From assembly GCF_022539315.1 (NCBI RefSeq), contig NC_066343.1, forward strand, positions 37,738,649 through 37,802,648: a stretch of DNA of 64,000 bases, given 5' to 3'. The position numbers and the translations under genes were made by a program. Shown piece by piece: positions 12,460 to 22,690 of the stretch; the stretch's first letter is position 1; every line of letters starts with the position of its first letter. Origin of the DNA: Serinus canaria. Taxonomy: Eukaryota; Chordata; Aves; Passeriformes; Fringillidae. The notes under the pieces were generated by a model. The model did no database searches. It was not told the origin of the DNA and was given only the letters and a program-made list of their open reading frames with translations.

Positions 12460-12527
12460 CTCCTGTTCCTGCTGAACTGAGCCAGTGTGTAAAATCAGAA
12501 CTGATATCAGCTCAGTAGGCACCGGAG
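12460..12527 (-). ncRNA. MIR24-1: mir-24-1 precursor hairpin
   Basis: Seen: 68 bp on the minus strand match the human mir-24-1 precursor almost base for base. The 3' arm at 12463-12484 is miR-24-3p (seed TGGCTCAG) and the 5' arm at 12500-12521 is miR-24-1-5p. Known: miR-24 regulates cell-cycle and vascular genes; its 5' arm identifies this as the mir-24-1 copy of the 23b cluster, not mir-24-2 of the 23a cluster. It is the last hairpin of the cluster, about 450 bp beyond mir-27b. The opposite strand also reads as the mir-3074 sequence (see findings). Confidence 0.97.
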
Positions 12528-12683
12528 GACGGGTCCATCAACAGCCTGGAACAACAGCAGCAGCTGTAAGTTGTTTCCGACTGGAGCTGCCACCATTTCC
12601 TGCAAACAACACACAGTGCTAAGCTAAAGCTGCAGAGAAGATCATGACAGCATCCATTAAAGAGAAGACTATAAAACAAAAGC

Positions 12684-12689
12684 TTTATT
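12684..12689 (-). terminator. Candidate poly(A) signal between mir-27b and mir-24-1
   Basis: Minus-strand AATAAA. Cleavage here would fall near 12655-12670 and would release a transcript holding mir-23b and mir-27b but not mir-24-1. Use of the site cannot be judged without RNA data. Confidence 0.3.
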
Positions 12690-12974
12690 GACCATTTCAG
12701 GTTAAAGTCACAAACGTTATTTCTTCTGACCTTTAGGAAAGCATAGTAACCAAACTACTGTAGGCAATGCCTTAACATTTATAATCAGACTGAGAATTTA
12801 AGAAGCAGTACTTATTCTCAACTAAAACTAAAATCTTTGGTCCTTCCCAGGTTGCCTCTGCCTCTTATTCTCCACAGACTGAACCTCGGACACATGCATT
12901 CATCACAAATCTGCCCGCTCAGCAGCAAGGGATCTCAGCCAGCAAACGCTCTCTGCCCTGCAGAGAGTCTCCTC

Positions 12975-13071
12975 TCCCTTCTCTTCAGGTGCAGAACTTA
13001 GCCACTGTGAACAAAGAGGAAAACAATCACTGTTCACCAATCAGCTAAGCTCTGCACCTCGCCAGAGATCT
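12975..13071 (-). ncRNA. MIR27B: mir-27b precursor hairpin
   Basis: Seen: the 3' arm at 12991-13011 (minus strand) equals miR-27b-3p, seed TTCACAGT, and the 5' arm at 13032-13053 equals miR-27b-5p. The basal stem GGTGCAG / CTGCACC is also kept. Known: vertebrate miR-27b is the middle member of the mir-23b/27b/24-1 cluster and targets lipid-metabolism and angiogenesis transcripts. It sits about 215 bp from the mir-23b hairpin, and the gap is largely filled by a TA/TG/GTTT simple repeat. The arms show no substitution, as expected for a strongly conserved microRNA. Confidence 0.97.
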
Positions 13072-13154
13072 CGGTCTCAGCAGAGAGTTTTCGGAGGAGG
13101 TTCTTCCATGATGCTCTGCTGCTTTCCTCTGTTTTTGGTGGATTTGGGGTTTGT

Positions 13155-13225
13155 TTCTCTCTCCCTCTATATAAATATATATTTTGTGTGTGTGTATGTG
13201 TGGTTTTTGTTTGTTTGTTTGATAG
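13155..13225. repeat. Compound simple repeat (TC / TA / TG / GTTT)
   Basis: A run of ctctc, tatataaatatata, tgtgtgtgtatgtgtg and gtttgtttgtttg lies between the mir-27b and mir-23b hairpins. It is a likely length-variable microsatellite inside the primary microRNA transcript. Confidence 0.85.
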
Positions 13226-13285
13226 ATGGAGAGGATTCCACGCTGTGCCCCCATCAGACCGTTAATGGTGAGTTTCATGCTAGCA

Positions 13286-13382
13286 GCTGTGGTCATGGCT
13301 GCGTGGTAATCCCTGGCAATGTGATTTTAATCTTAAGTCACAAATCATCATGCCAGGAACCCAAACAGCCATAACACTAAAA
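13286..13382 (-). ncRNA. MIR23B: mir-23b precursor hairpin
   Basis: Seen: the minus strand carries a hairpin whose 3' arm (13305-13325) matches miR-23b-3p over its full length, including the seed ATCACATT, and whose 5' arm (13342-13363) matches human miR-23b-5p with one difference. The loop region between them (GTGACTTAAGATTAAA) also matches the known vertebrate precursor. Known: miR-23b represses many transcripts in vascular, epithelial and lymphoid cells and is transcribed with miR-27b and miR-24 from the AOPEP locus. It is the first hairpin met after the AOPEP stop codon in the direction of transcription. Hairpin ends are set by comparison with the human precursor and may shift by a few bases. 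Confidence 0.97.
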
Positions 13383-13567
13383 GAAAGCTGTGCAGTCACA
13401 CAGAGTATTGTACTCAGAATCTTTAGATTTTATATTACAGCTAACCATGCACTTCCACTCTGTCTGTAAAGTCAAAAGGGGTAATTCCAGACTCTTGCTA
13501 ACACCTTCACACCATGTAATTTTCCTATGCTAAATACTTACCATCAGAACCTTGTAGAAATTTTGGT

Positions 13568-13573
13568 TTTATT
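13568..13573 (-). terminator. Candidate AOPEP poly(A) signal upstream of the microRNA cluster
   Basis: Minus-strand AATAAA about 1.3 kb after the AOPEP stop and 190 bp before the mir-23b hairpin. Use of this site would give an AOPEP mRNA without the microRNAs. No clear GU-rich downstream element was seen. Confidence 0.25.
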
Positions 13574-14856
13574 GTTTCTGGCCTTCAGACACTTGAAGAC
13601 ACCTACCAGATTAAGATTAAGAACTGCTGAACAAAACTCAAATTCCTGTGAGTCCCTGATAATTGGGAGTACACAAAAGAGTCTTTTTAGCCCTAACTGT
13701 TTTAAAAGTTGCCTCTCCTACCCCACCACTGATACCCTACCATTCTACAATCTACACCTTTCCCAAAAAGTTTTCTTGCCAGGCACAGTTCCCGTCTATA
13801 CAGAAAAACAAGTCTTTTCATAATCAAACTTGCTTTCATAGTATCTGTCATTGGCTGTATTTCATATAAACATAGCAAAAAACACTACAAAATCAAGTGG
13901 GACTCACAATCAAATACTACTAGAACAGAAGAAAATTAAGATTTTTGCTTGGTATCAATTAGGTGACAATGTTTTTGCTAAATTAGAAGTCTGAATTTTG
14001 ATACCACACATCAGCTGCAAAGTTTTGCGAACAACCATGGCAATCAGTCTGTCGGATGAACTGTATGATTGACCAAAAATGCTGTATGCGAAGAAACTTG
14101 GATACAAATCCTCATGAGTTATATGTTAAACAGGCATGTGCAGACACTGTAAGGCTACCTCCACTGCTCAGACAGAGAACTGGAAGTTATCTTTGCAAAT
14201 TTACAGCCTATGGCAATCTTCATTCCATAAATATTTTTGCAATTCTGCTTTTTCTGGTGATTCCTCTCCTATAATTTCATAAACAAGCTAGCTTCTTCCT
14301 GTTAAGGCTGCTTTTCTCACCTCATAATCAATCTTCAAAACCTCCATACCCTTAACACAAAAGGATTTGAATTATCAGCTTGTTCTCACATGATATTTGC
14401 TTCCAAGTGCACAGTTTCGTATTTCCACTGTGGGATGAGGCTTTTTTCAAAGACTATGCTGCCTGTCAAGTAAACATGCAGCTCTATTAAACAGAAATGC
14501 TGCTTGCACAATTGAAATTTTTGTAAGCAGAGGATGGGAAACAACTGTAGGCAGAGCCTGGCCTTCTTTGGCCATTTGGACTTACAGTTGCTTCTTGTAC
14601 AGTCCATTACAACAAAGCCATTCTCCACGTTCTCCAGCTATGCCTACATGTATGTAACTCACTGCTCCCGCAGCTGGGCTTAAGAAAAAGAAAAAAAAAA
14701 CAAGCCAACAAGATATATAACAGGAATTATTTCTCAGCCGAAGCAGCCACTTAGCTGTATGATATGCCAAAGTTTACCACGTTCACTGAGCTCTGCATAT
14801 TCTGTCTATAATGAAGCAAAATCAGGGTGTTAGGATTAAAATGAAAAATCACCTTA

Positions 14857-14997
14857 TCAGAATAACATCTCTGCTACCACTTTGGCTGAGGATGCATCCA
14901 TGTGCTCTTGTGCTGCAGCAAAGCATTTCCGTGCAAGTTCTTGTTGTTTTGCATCTTCATTCACCATTAATTCGCCATAGAGATACACACCCATAGC
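14857..14997 (-). CDS. AOPEP: AOPEP last coding exon (C-terminal 46 residues and stop)
   Basis: Seen: read on the minus strand, a pyrimidine-rich acceptor ending in ttcag (its AG is the complement of 14998-14999) is followed by 46 codons and a TGA (complement of 14857-14859). The peptide starts AMGVYLYGELMVNEDAKQQ and ends SSAKVVAEMLF. Known: this is the end of aminopeptidase O, an M1-family zinc aminopeptidase related to leukotriene A4 hydrolase and aminopeptidase B; the human enzyme can convert angiotensin III to angiotensin IV. This part belongs to the helical C-terminal domain (leukotriene A4 hydrolase C-terminal type) and carries no catalytic residues. The exon enters in phase 0, matching the end of the exon at 17625-17711. 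The frame is intact with no stop or frameshift. The microRNA hairpins begin about 1.5 kb downstream on the same strand. Confidence 0.95.
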   Translation of the reverse strand, partial: AMGVYLYGELMVNEDAKQQELARKCFAAAQEHMDASSAKVVAEMLF

Positions 14998-17624
14998 CTG
15001 AAAGAGGAACATAACTCACAAGCATCCTACCACCAGTAATAAATAGTTAGCTGGGTTTTTACCATTGACCCTCTAGTAGTCATTTAAACTAAAAATGAAA
15101 CAAAATGGACAATCCAAAACACAGAAAATACCATTTACTCTCTAATCTCTATTCTCCCCCCTAGAAGAACTAATTTTCTCTGTGTCTCTTTACCTAAGGA
15201 CAGTTGTCTCTATGCTGTGTTGGCTCTGCAAAAACAGACTATTAATGTAAGAATTTTGTGTTATGGCATGACAAGAAAATCATTCCTCACTCCACTTTCC
15301 TTGCCACTATTCAAGTTGAGTACTGTTTCCTTTTACCAACTATCTGATTTTTTCCCAAATGTCCCTTAAGAAGAAAACTTCTCCTTCCTTCAACAGGATA
15401 CACATTTTCTTTCCAATTGTCATGTTTACTCACACATCCATGAACAAAGACTGAAGTACTCCACTCTAAAATTCCCATTTGGTAATTCTGTAACTGGACA
15501 TCAACTGAATATGGTCACGTCTGTGTTTGACTCCCTTTATATCAGAGATACAGTTTAGCATACATAAATTCTGGTTGGGTATGAAGGCAGGCTTTTCCTA
15601 ACTATTTGTTCTGGACATAGCAGCTATAAAAAAAGGTAAGGGGGATCCTGTGGGGAGATCTGGTCTCCTCTGACCACTGCCAAAAAAGCTCTGGCCAACT
15701 TAACAGGAAACATATTGGAGATTGTCTTTTTTTCTGATGATACATTTTTTCAGCTAATTACAGGAATTCAGTAACTGTTAAACTGCACTTACCAAAAAAG
15801 GATTACACATGTGAGAAAATATTAGCAGCTTAGCATGCTGACTTTTACAGTTACCGTTTGGACACTTGCAGGAATGGAAAAAATTGGACAGCATTGAGAA
15901 AATATAATTTTTTATGCTATTCCTTGCAATTTCTAACATTGGCTGGTAAGCCTTAAAACCCCCTTCAGCCAGAAGAGAAATTTAAAATTTAAAAATGACT
16001 GAAGTAAAAGGAGAAAGTCCCAGAGGGGCAGGAACCTGCCAGATTCCTTGCCATTTCTCTAAGCGAACTGTGAAGCCAAGAGAACCAAAACCTCAGATTT
16101 CCAAGGTTTGCAACTGCACCAAGGTCTGGCAGACACAAAAATGGCCTTGGAGCTGGGCTCCAGTTGCTCTCATTGAGAACTTTTTAAATGGTGAAATTTT
16201 CTTACTATAGGAACTACCTTCTCTACCTAGCATTAATAACTCTCCCTTAGGTCAAAACGTTTAAATGCAGTAAACACACTAGCGTTTTGTAGAACTTCAA
16301 AGGATTTAAACAGTCCATTTGCATTTTTCCCCAGGCTTTTAAAAATGCCATGTTACATGATCAGTACAGACATGCAACTGCTCTGATTTAAGTAATCACA
16401 CCAGAAGCTCATTGTGCCATTAACTGTATGCACTGCTGAAGTAAATGAAATAAAGAATACATTAAAAAGTTGCAAAAAATTATTTCCCTACACTTCAGAA
16501 AATGTCTTTATTTGACGTAATAGCTATTCCAAATATAATGCAATTCTGTATGGTTTTATCAACTTAAGGGTTTCCTGAACCCCACATCCCCAGTTTCTGC
16601 TGGTGGTTATCTCCATCCTTTCACAGAATATAAATATGCACAATCCATGTAACTCTTTATGAAATAATGTTATTTTATGTCTTTTTTGTTTGTTTATTTG
16701 TTTTAATACAGAGCTTGCCAAGAGCTCTGGGGCCTGTTCACTGGCTAAGATATAAATAGGAGGTATATTTCCAAGCTAGAAGAACACATGACAAACTACA
16801 ATAATTCAATTGCACTGTACTGCCTGAAAGCAGAAAATCCTCATTGGCTGTAAGTAGCTTTGTTCATTGTCAACATAAAAGGTAAAGACCTTAATATCTG
16901 GCATAGATTTTGATGTATCTCCACCATTTTCTATTTTTTAACATCCATTTAAATATTTAAAATTTATCCTAGGCAGTGAGCGTCTTGATTTTATAGGGCT
17001 CATAGTGAATAAAGATAAATAAAAATGAAAATAGAAAAAGGCAGACGTTCAATTAGAATTCTAAGTTCCCAGTGGCCTTAAAAAAAGGCCCTAGTAAGGA
17101 AATCATGTATGTCCATCCTTTTAATGCCTTCACAATCCTCTCTTACCATGTCCCTACCCATGGAGAGGCTAGCATTCCCTGGATGTGCTATACTGCTTCT
17201 GGCTGTCATCTTCAAAACTAAGGTTACCACAGCACTGACTGCTTTGCACCTACCTCATACCTGCATTCACATTCACAGCCACACTTACCCTCCTCATCCT
17301 GCAAAAGGAAACTGCTGAGAGGTATCTTCCTAGCATCACTCATACCCCTGGCTTGCATGGGGTACGAGTGATGCAAGGAGAGGAGGAATTCTATCCTATT
17401 TCACCACTTGACAGAGGATTAATAGTCTTTAGGTTTAGGTGGGGTTGAATACCCCTACCCTAAGTGGCTTCCTTAAACTACAATGTTTAGAGGACCACAG
17501 AAGAAAAAGATGAATACACAGCCAAGTTTCTGCAACAAGAAAATATACTAATTTTTCTTTTTTTTTCAGCATAAGGGTGTTGAAAAGTTGATTGTTTTCA
17601 AAATGTTACTTAAATGTAACTTAC
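14998..17624 (-). other. AOPEP last intron
   Basis: About 2.6 kb between the two final coding exons, bounded by gtaagt and ttcag. It is AT-rich with no recognisable gene. Its one notable structure is a long imperfect inverted repeat at 17328-17379, about 250 bp from the upstream exon. Confidence 0.9.
17328..17379. repeat. Inverted repeat, 21-bp arms with a 10-base loop
   Basis: The arm at 17328-17348 (tcctagcatcactcataccc then c) is matched by the reverse complement of 17359-17379 with two mismatches; the inner 16 bp have only one. The DNA, or the AOPEP pre-mRNA, could form a 52-nt hairpin. It is shorter than a typical microRNA precursor. Confidence 0.85.
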
Positions 17625-17711
17625 CTGATCCTCTCTAAGGAATCTCTCAATGTCTCCATACCCAGGCTCATATTTGTGTTTAATGACAAGTTCACACCAC
17701 CGGTGACGAAC
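17625..17711 (-). CDS. AOPEP: AOPEP penultimate coding exon (29 codons)
   Basis: Seen: 87 bp, exactly 29 codons, flanked on the minus strand by an acceptor ending cacaaag and a consensus donor CAG|gtaagt. The translation begins VRHRWCELVIKHKYEPGYGD and ends ERFLREDQ. It joins in phase 0 to both neighbouring exons (..QEQDAE / VRHRW.. and ..REDQ / AMGVY..), giving a continuous C-terminal helical domain of aminopeptidase O. The VRHRWCEL helix corresponds to the EIRFRWLRL helix of leukotriene A4 hydrolase, which supports the family assignment. The intron to the last exon is about 2.6 kb; the intron to the upstream exon is about 17.4 kb. No disabling change is visible. Confidence 0.96.
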
Positions 17712-20700
17712 CTTTGTGAAGAAAAATAAAACTAGGTTAAAAACAAATGAACAAACAAACAAACCAACCCCTGTATTTTTTCTGAGTGTTGATAATATAT
17801 CTGTACCAGTTTGGCTTTTTCATCTTTGTTGGGTTTGTGTCTTTTGGCAGGTTACAGCCGGACAAGTCAGTCAGCCGGACAGAGGAGACAGAGCTCTGTG
17901 CCCCTCAGCCTGGGCTTTGGAAACCCAGGATGCTCAAAGACAAACTCCTGATTCTGTGCTAGAAACTAACCCAGATCCAGGCACACGTCTGCAGCATCTT
18001 CACTGCCACTGTTTTCAGTCTTGGCTTTCTTCCTTTTAAGTTAGGCTAGAGGTTATTTCTTTTGCATTGTCAAAATGGGGTCATGGGAGGTGGCAGGAAA
18101 CAGATTACCACTCCAAAGGTCTGGAAAAGCCACAAAATATAACTGATAATATACCCTATTTAAGTGTATCATACATGTGATTAAATGTATTTCTGTACCA
18201 ATAATAAATACATGCCAAAAGGATAAGGATAAAAGTTAGATATCAACCCATGAAACAGGGAGCTTTCACTTAAATGAACTAGTTTTACTACTGAGAGATT
18301 TAAAGCACATTCTTTAGCATTTAAAATTCATCTGCATTTAACAAGCTGTCATGCTGTTCTACCAATACACATTGATAAAAACAGTTATTGACACACTGTA
18401 ATTTCAAGCAAATTACAACTGAAAAAATGTTTTTACTTTAGTAGTATGAACATGAATTACACCTGTGTTGTCTTTACATTTTTGACTTTGCTCTTAGCCA
18501 CTCTTGAGGCCTAAGTGTCATCTTACACTCCAGTAAAGCTTTCCTGATTGCAGGCAGTGATAAGCCTAACATTTTATATGCCATTAGCAATGCAGCACTG
18601 ATAGTAAAGGAAAACAGTTAAGTGGAATAACTCCCAATGCTTCTGTTTCAGCCTTTTCTCTTACCATCTTTCAAAAGACAGGGCACCTAATGAAAATCAC
18701 CTTTCATAATAAGAGCAAAATGTTAGCAGTTTTAGTAGTTTTTGATACTGAGTCCAAATTGTGCTTATATCAAGTAGCTGAATATGAACCTTTCTCTGAA
18801 TGACAGATGTAGTGATGACACTGAGAACTGAAGACAGCAAGGGAGTATGGAGAAAAAGGTACTGTTGCTTTTGGAAATAAGGTTTTGCCTTATTGCCTTT
18901 TTATCCTAGTCCCTGCCAACTTTTTAGCCCTGGAAAAAAAAATCACAGAATTACATTAGGTTAGATGTCAATCCTATTAGCATAATAACAAGTGATAAAT
19001 GCCCACAGGTCCTGCGCACTTAATACCTCTTTCCAGCTGACACCTTATACAAAATAGTTTGAAGACACCTTATGAAAATAAAAAACTGTGAGGCTTTGGG
19101 GCTGGGTGGATTTTGCACTCACTACATTTAAGATACTAAATAGCTACACTGCTGTGCACGATAGGGAATAACTGCTGTCTCTTACAGCTTTTTGCTGACA
19201 AAATAGCAGCTGCTAAGATTCCTGCAAGTGGAACCAGGGATAAATTCACAAAAGAAATGGCTTTCCAAGATTCAATTCCCTTTGCTGCAGATGACCATAA
19301 TGCAGACCTTCAAAACCCTACCCAGCTGCTGCTTCTCTCAGGAGACACTAAATGTTTCTCCAGGAAATCTTCCCAGGCAATCCAGCTTTGTTGCAGGGTG
19401 TTTCTCAGCACCAAGCAGCTCCTTACCTGGATGAAACTACCCAGACTCAACCATACACCTCTCCTATCTGTAAGATGAGTTAAGCAAACAATATAAACAC
19501 ATTTAAAAGACTGCAGATACACACTTTACTCTGCAGATACTTCCATATATAACAAAAAATCCAAACAGAGTTCCTAATGTATTCTGATAGCAATGAAGAG
19601 AAACATGAGGAGGAGAAAGGGTCTGTTGTCCCCTCCTGTGATTACTGTTCTTCTGCATCTCATGATCCAGCAGTTACAGCACTTACCCAGGAGGTAGGCA
19701 ATCAAGTGCAGCTTCTGTGGCTGCTCATGACCTCAAACTGTGCCTTCCATGAGAATATTTCAACAGCAGGGATGGGGCTGTCTTCATGCCTCCTGGTGGA
19801 GCTGTTATTTCCCCTGCAGTTATTATAGTATTTATTGATGTAAAGGTGGAGTCACAAGACTTAAGGGCCTACACTTCTGAGTACTCTTTATAACAAGTAG
19901 GGTCCTGGCTGAAAAAGCACTGAAGCTTTTGTCCCCAAAATACCTTTCTTGTTGCAACCATTGTAGCTGTATCAAGAACAGAACAGAAGTTCTCTCTGTG
20001 AAGGTGTCAAGTGGTCTTACTTCCTGACATATTAGCGTCACCACACTGCATCATGGCCTGAGCATCTGAATTCCAATGCCTCTGGAAAACACAGAACTAA
20101 GCTGTGCCTATTCCCTTAGCTGTTCCTTCCTCCATATGGTTTCTGTCCTTGGCAACTAACATTTATTCAAATAGTTAAAAAGAAAAATATTTATTTGTTG
20201 AGTGATATCTGAGACAGCACACACTTTTCTTTCTCTCTTTTGATTTTTTCCCTTTCTTTCCCAGGGCAAGTGAGTATAAATCCCAGCACATTCCCAGACC
20301 TGAAACGCTGGCACTTTGCCAGCTGGGGCTGGAGCAGCATGCCTCTTATCCTCAGATTACACATTTGCCTCCACATTTGTCTGCCCCAAATATTCCCGTG
20401 GCAGAGCAAACTGCAGGAGAATCAATGGCTGCTGAAGGGCCTGTGAAACCATCAGCTCAGTCAGCCCAGCTCTCTGACTTGTGCAAGACCCCAGAAAGCA
20501 GAGCACAGAAACCAAGGCTGGCTCCAAGTGCCAGAGGGGCAGGGGGGCCTTGCACAATGAGGACTGAAATATACTGGCTACATTCCTGCCCCCTGCGCCA
20601 TATGGTGTGTAGACAGCCGTGCTGCCCAAACTGCAGCTAGAACAGTTTCTCAGACACATGAACTATAAAGAAGGAATTTTTCTATGATACTCCATCGCCC

Positions 20701-22217
20701 TAAGGCCGATTCCACAAACATAAGAATTTTAGTCACATAAGAGTAGGGTGCAAAAAAACCAAACTGTTCCCAGCGTCTCATCCAATGCTTAGAGTGGCAA
20801 GAGCAAAATGGGCCCCACAGCTTCACAGCCTAATGAATGAGTCATTTGTGAACAGGCACTTTCAACAAAACAGTTTCAAAAGGAAATTTTGAAAACCAAG
20901 TTGCTTGTGGTCAGACTGGGCTAACCATACCACATCCTGTGCATGCTCTTCTTGGCTTTTCTTTTCCTCCCAGGAGCAAATACTCAGTGGCAAAAATAAG
21001 AATTCATTAATCCTCTCGCAGTTTTCTCTCTGCACGTTTCTCTGTGCTCTTCCACAGTTCAGAGATTCACAGCATATGTCGGTTTGGCTGGTTATACCAT
21101 AAACAATATAAGCTAAACCTGAAAAGTAATTTACAGCAATCCATCCTGTTATTGCTGGCAGAAAGCACAGAGGACATTACTGGATCTGAAGCAACACCTT
21201 TAACTGCTCACCCACCCACACACACACACTCTTACTGGCTTGGCAGCTCAAGGACCCACATGCTGATATTGGAATTGAAATTCATTTTCACAGCCTGCAA
21301 CACCATGGTGAGAGCTGTCCTCCCAAGTCCAGGACTGATGGCTGGCACTCCCAAGGATGGGGAAAAGTAGGGCAGAGGAGTGATGGAGGCCTGCTGACAC
21401 CTCAGATTCCTTGTGGATGGACCCTCATTGCTTGGAAATTGTTTTGTCCTCCCACCCTGCTTTTGAAGATGGTGGGGGCCTCTCCACTGCCAGGTTTTTA
21501 AGCTAAATGAAGTTTGTAACTGTGTGTTTTGCAATGCAATACTCATATCAGTAGTGCATTTCTGAGGCACAGTCCAGTAACATGAAGACAGAGAGACTCA
21601 ACATCTTAGGTACAAAACTTAGTTTTTGTAAGTACCAACAACATTGAGATCTAAGTACTGGCACGTACCTACACAAAACATCATGAAGGGATGCTACTGC
21701 CAGACAGCAGAGTCCCAAATACAGGAGCAGCCACTTATACAAATAATTCTGGAAGCCTCATAATATCTTTTAATTTAATTTTTAAGAAAAATACACAGTA
21801 TTGCACAATATTATTTGTAACTCAAAAATACTTGCATTTGGACAGCTCAATGGAAGACACCAAGACCAAAACTTTGCTTGTTCTGTTTTCAGACAATGCA
21901 AGCTGCTGCATGAGATTATTTGAGGGGGAAAAAAATACATAAAATGTTCTAATAATCCAGCTCTGAGACAGTCCCTTTAACAACCTGGGGCAAAACTTTT
22001 TGGGAGACATTATTTGAAGCTGACAGACTAAAGCCATGTAAGGTACCAAATACATGGCTTGACTTTCAAAAGAAAAGCTCATACGTACATACCTGGGAAA
22101 AAAAATTTAAAATAAGATATTTTGAAAATGTCTTAAATTAAAGAGATACTGACTGTTTCTGACCTGGGTGATAAATTCTTTTGCCCAATCCATGTTATTC
22201 TCCCCTGGCCCACGCAG

Positions 22218-22608
22218 TCACAGAATCCTACAATGGAATGTGTTGAAAAGGACTTTAAGAATGATGTAGTTTCAGCCCTCCTGAAGGGATACCTTCCACT
22301 AGATCAGGTAGCTCAAAGCACCATGCAACCTTGGTCTTAGATGGGGCAACTTCCACAGAAGGGGAAATTTCTATGGGAAACCTGTTCCAGTGTCTATCCA
22401 CTTTCAGAGTAAAGAAGTCTTTTCAATATCTAATCTAAGGCTAATCTCAGTTTAAAGCCATTCCCCCTAGTCCTGTCACTATATGCTCTTGCAAATAATC
22501 CCTCTCCATCCCTTTTACAGGCTCCCTTCAGGTACAGGATGGCTGCAATTAGATCACTCCTTCTCTTCACCAGGCTGAACAAATTCAATTCTTTGGCCTT
22601 TTCTCACA
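22218..22608 (-). mobile_element. CR1 LINE 3' portion
   Basis: About 390 bp on the minus strand. Seen in order: tcacagaatcctacaatgga, the ccttccactagatcaggtag box, gaaacctgttccagtgtcta, agtaaagaagtc, ttccccctagtcctgtcact and caggctgaacaaattcaatt. These are hallmarks of the reverse-complemented CR1 3' UTR and end of ORF2. It is diverged and non-coding. Confidence 0.9.
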
Positions 22609-22690
22609 TGAATCACAGAAACTCACAGAATCACAAATGAGTTGGAAGAAACCCTTAAGGATAACAGAGTTCAATTCTCAGAGTTGCATA
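22609..22690 (-). mobile_element. Second CR1 3'-end fragment abutting the first
   Basis: A new copy of the CR1 3' end starts directly after the first: gaatcacagaaactcacaga, then gagttggaagaaacccttaa. Two minus-strand copies are therefore head-to-tail or nested. Confidence 0.75.

Larger units (their letters stand above)
12040..14856 (-). other. Probable AOPEP 3' UTR / primary mir-23b-27b-24-1 transcript
   Basis: Inference: no splice acceptor with further coding sequence is needed after the stop at 14857, and three same-strand microRNA hairpins follow at 13.38-12.46 kb. Minus-strand AATAAA hexamers lie at 13568-13573 (before all hairpins), 12684-12689 (between mir-27b and mir-24-1) and 12062-12067 (after mir-24-1). 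Read-through to the last would put the whole cluster in one transcript. Transcript ends are not proven by sequence alone, and the microRNAs could instead come from a separate promoter or a spliced 3' intron. Confidence 0.5.

Noticed and set aside
18945..18980. atcacagaattacattaggt as a CR1 3' end
   Set aside because: Only about 30 bp agree and the rest does not follow CR1; too short to call.
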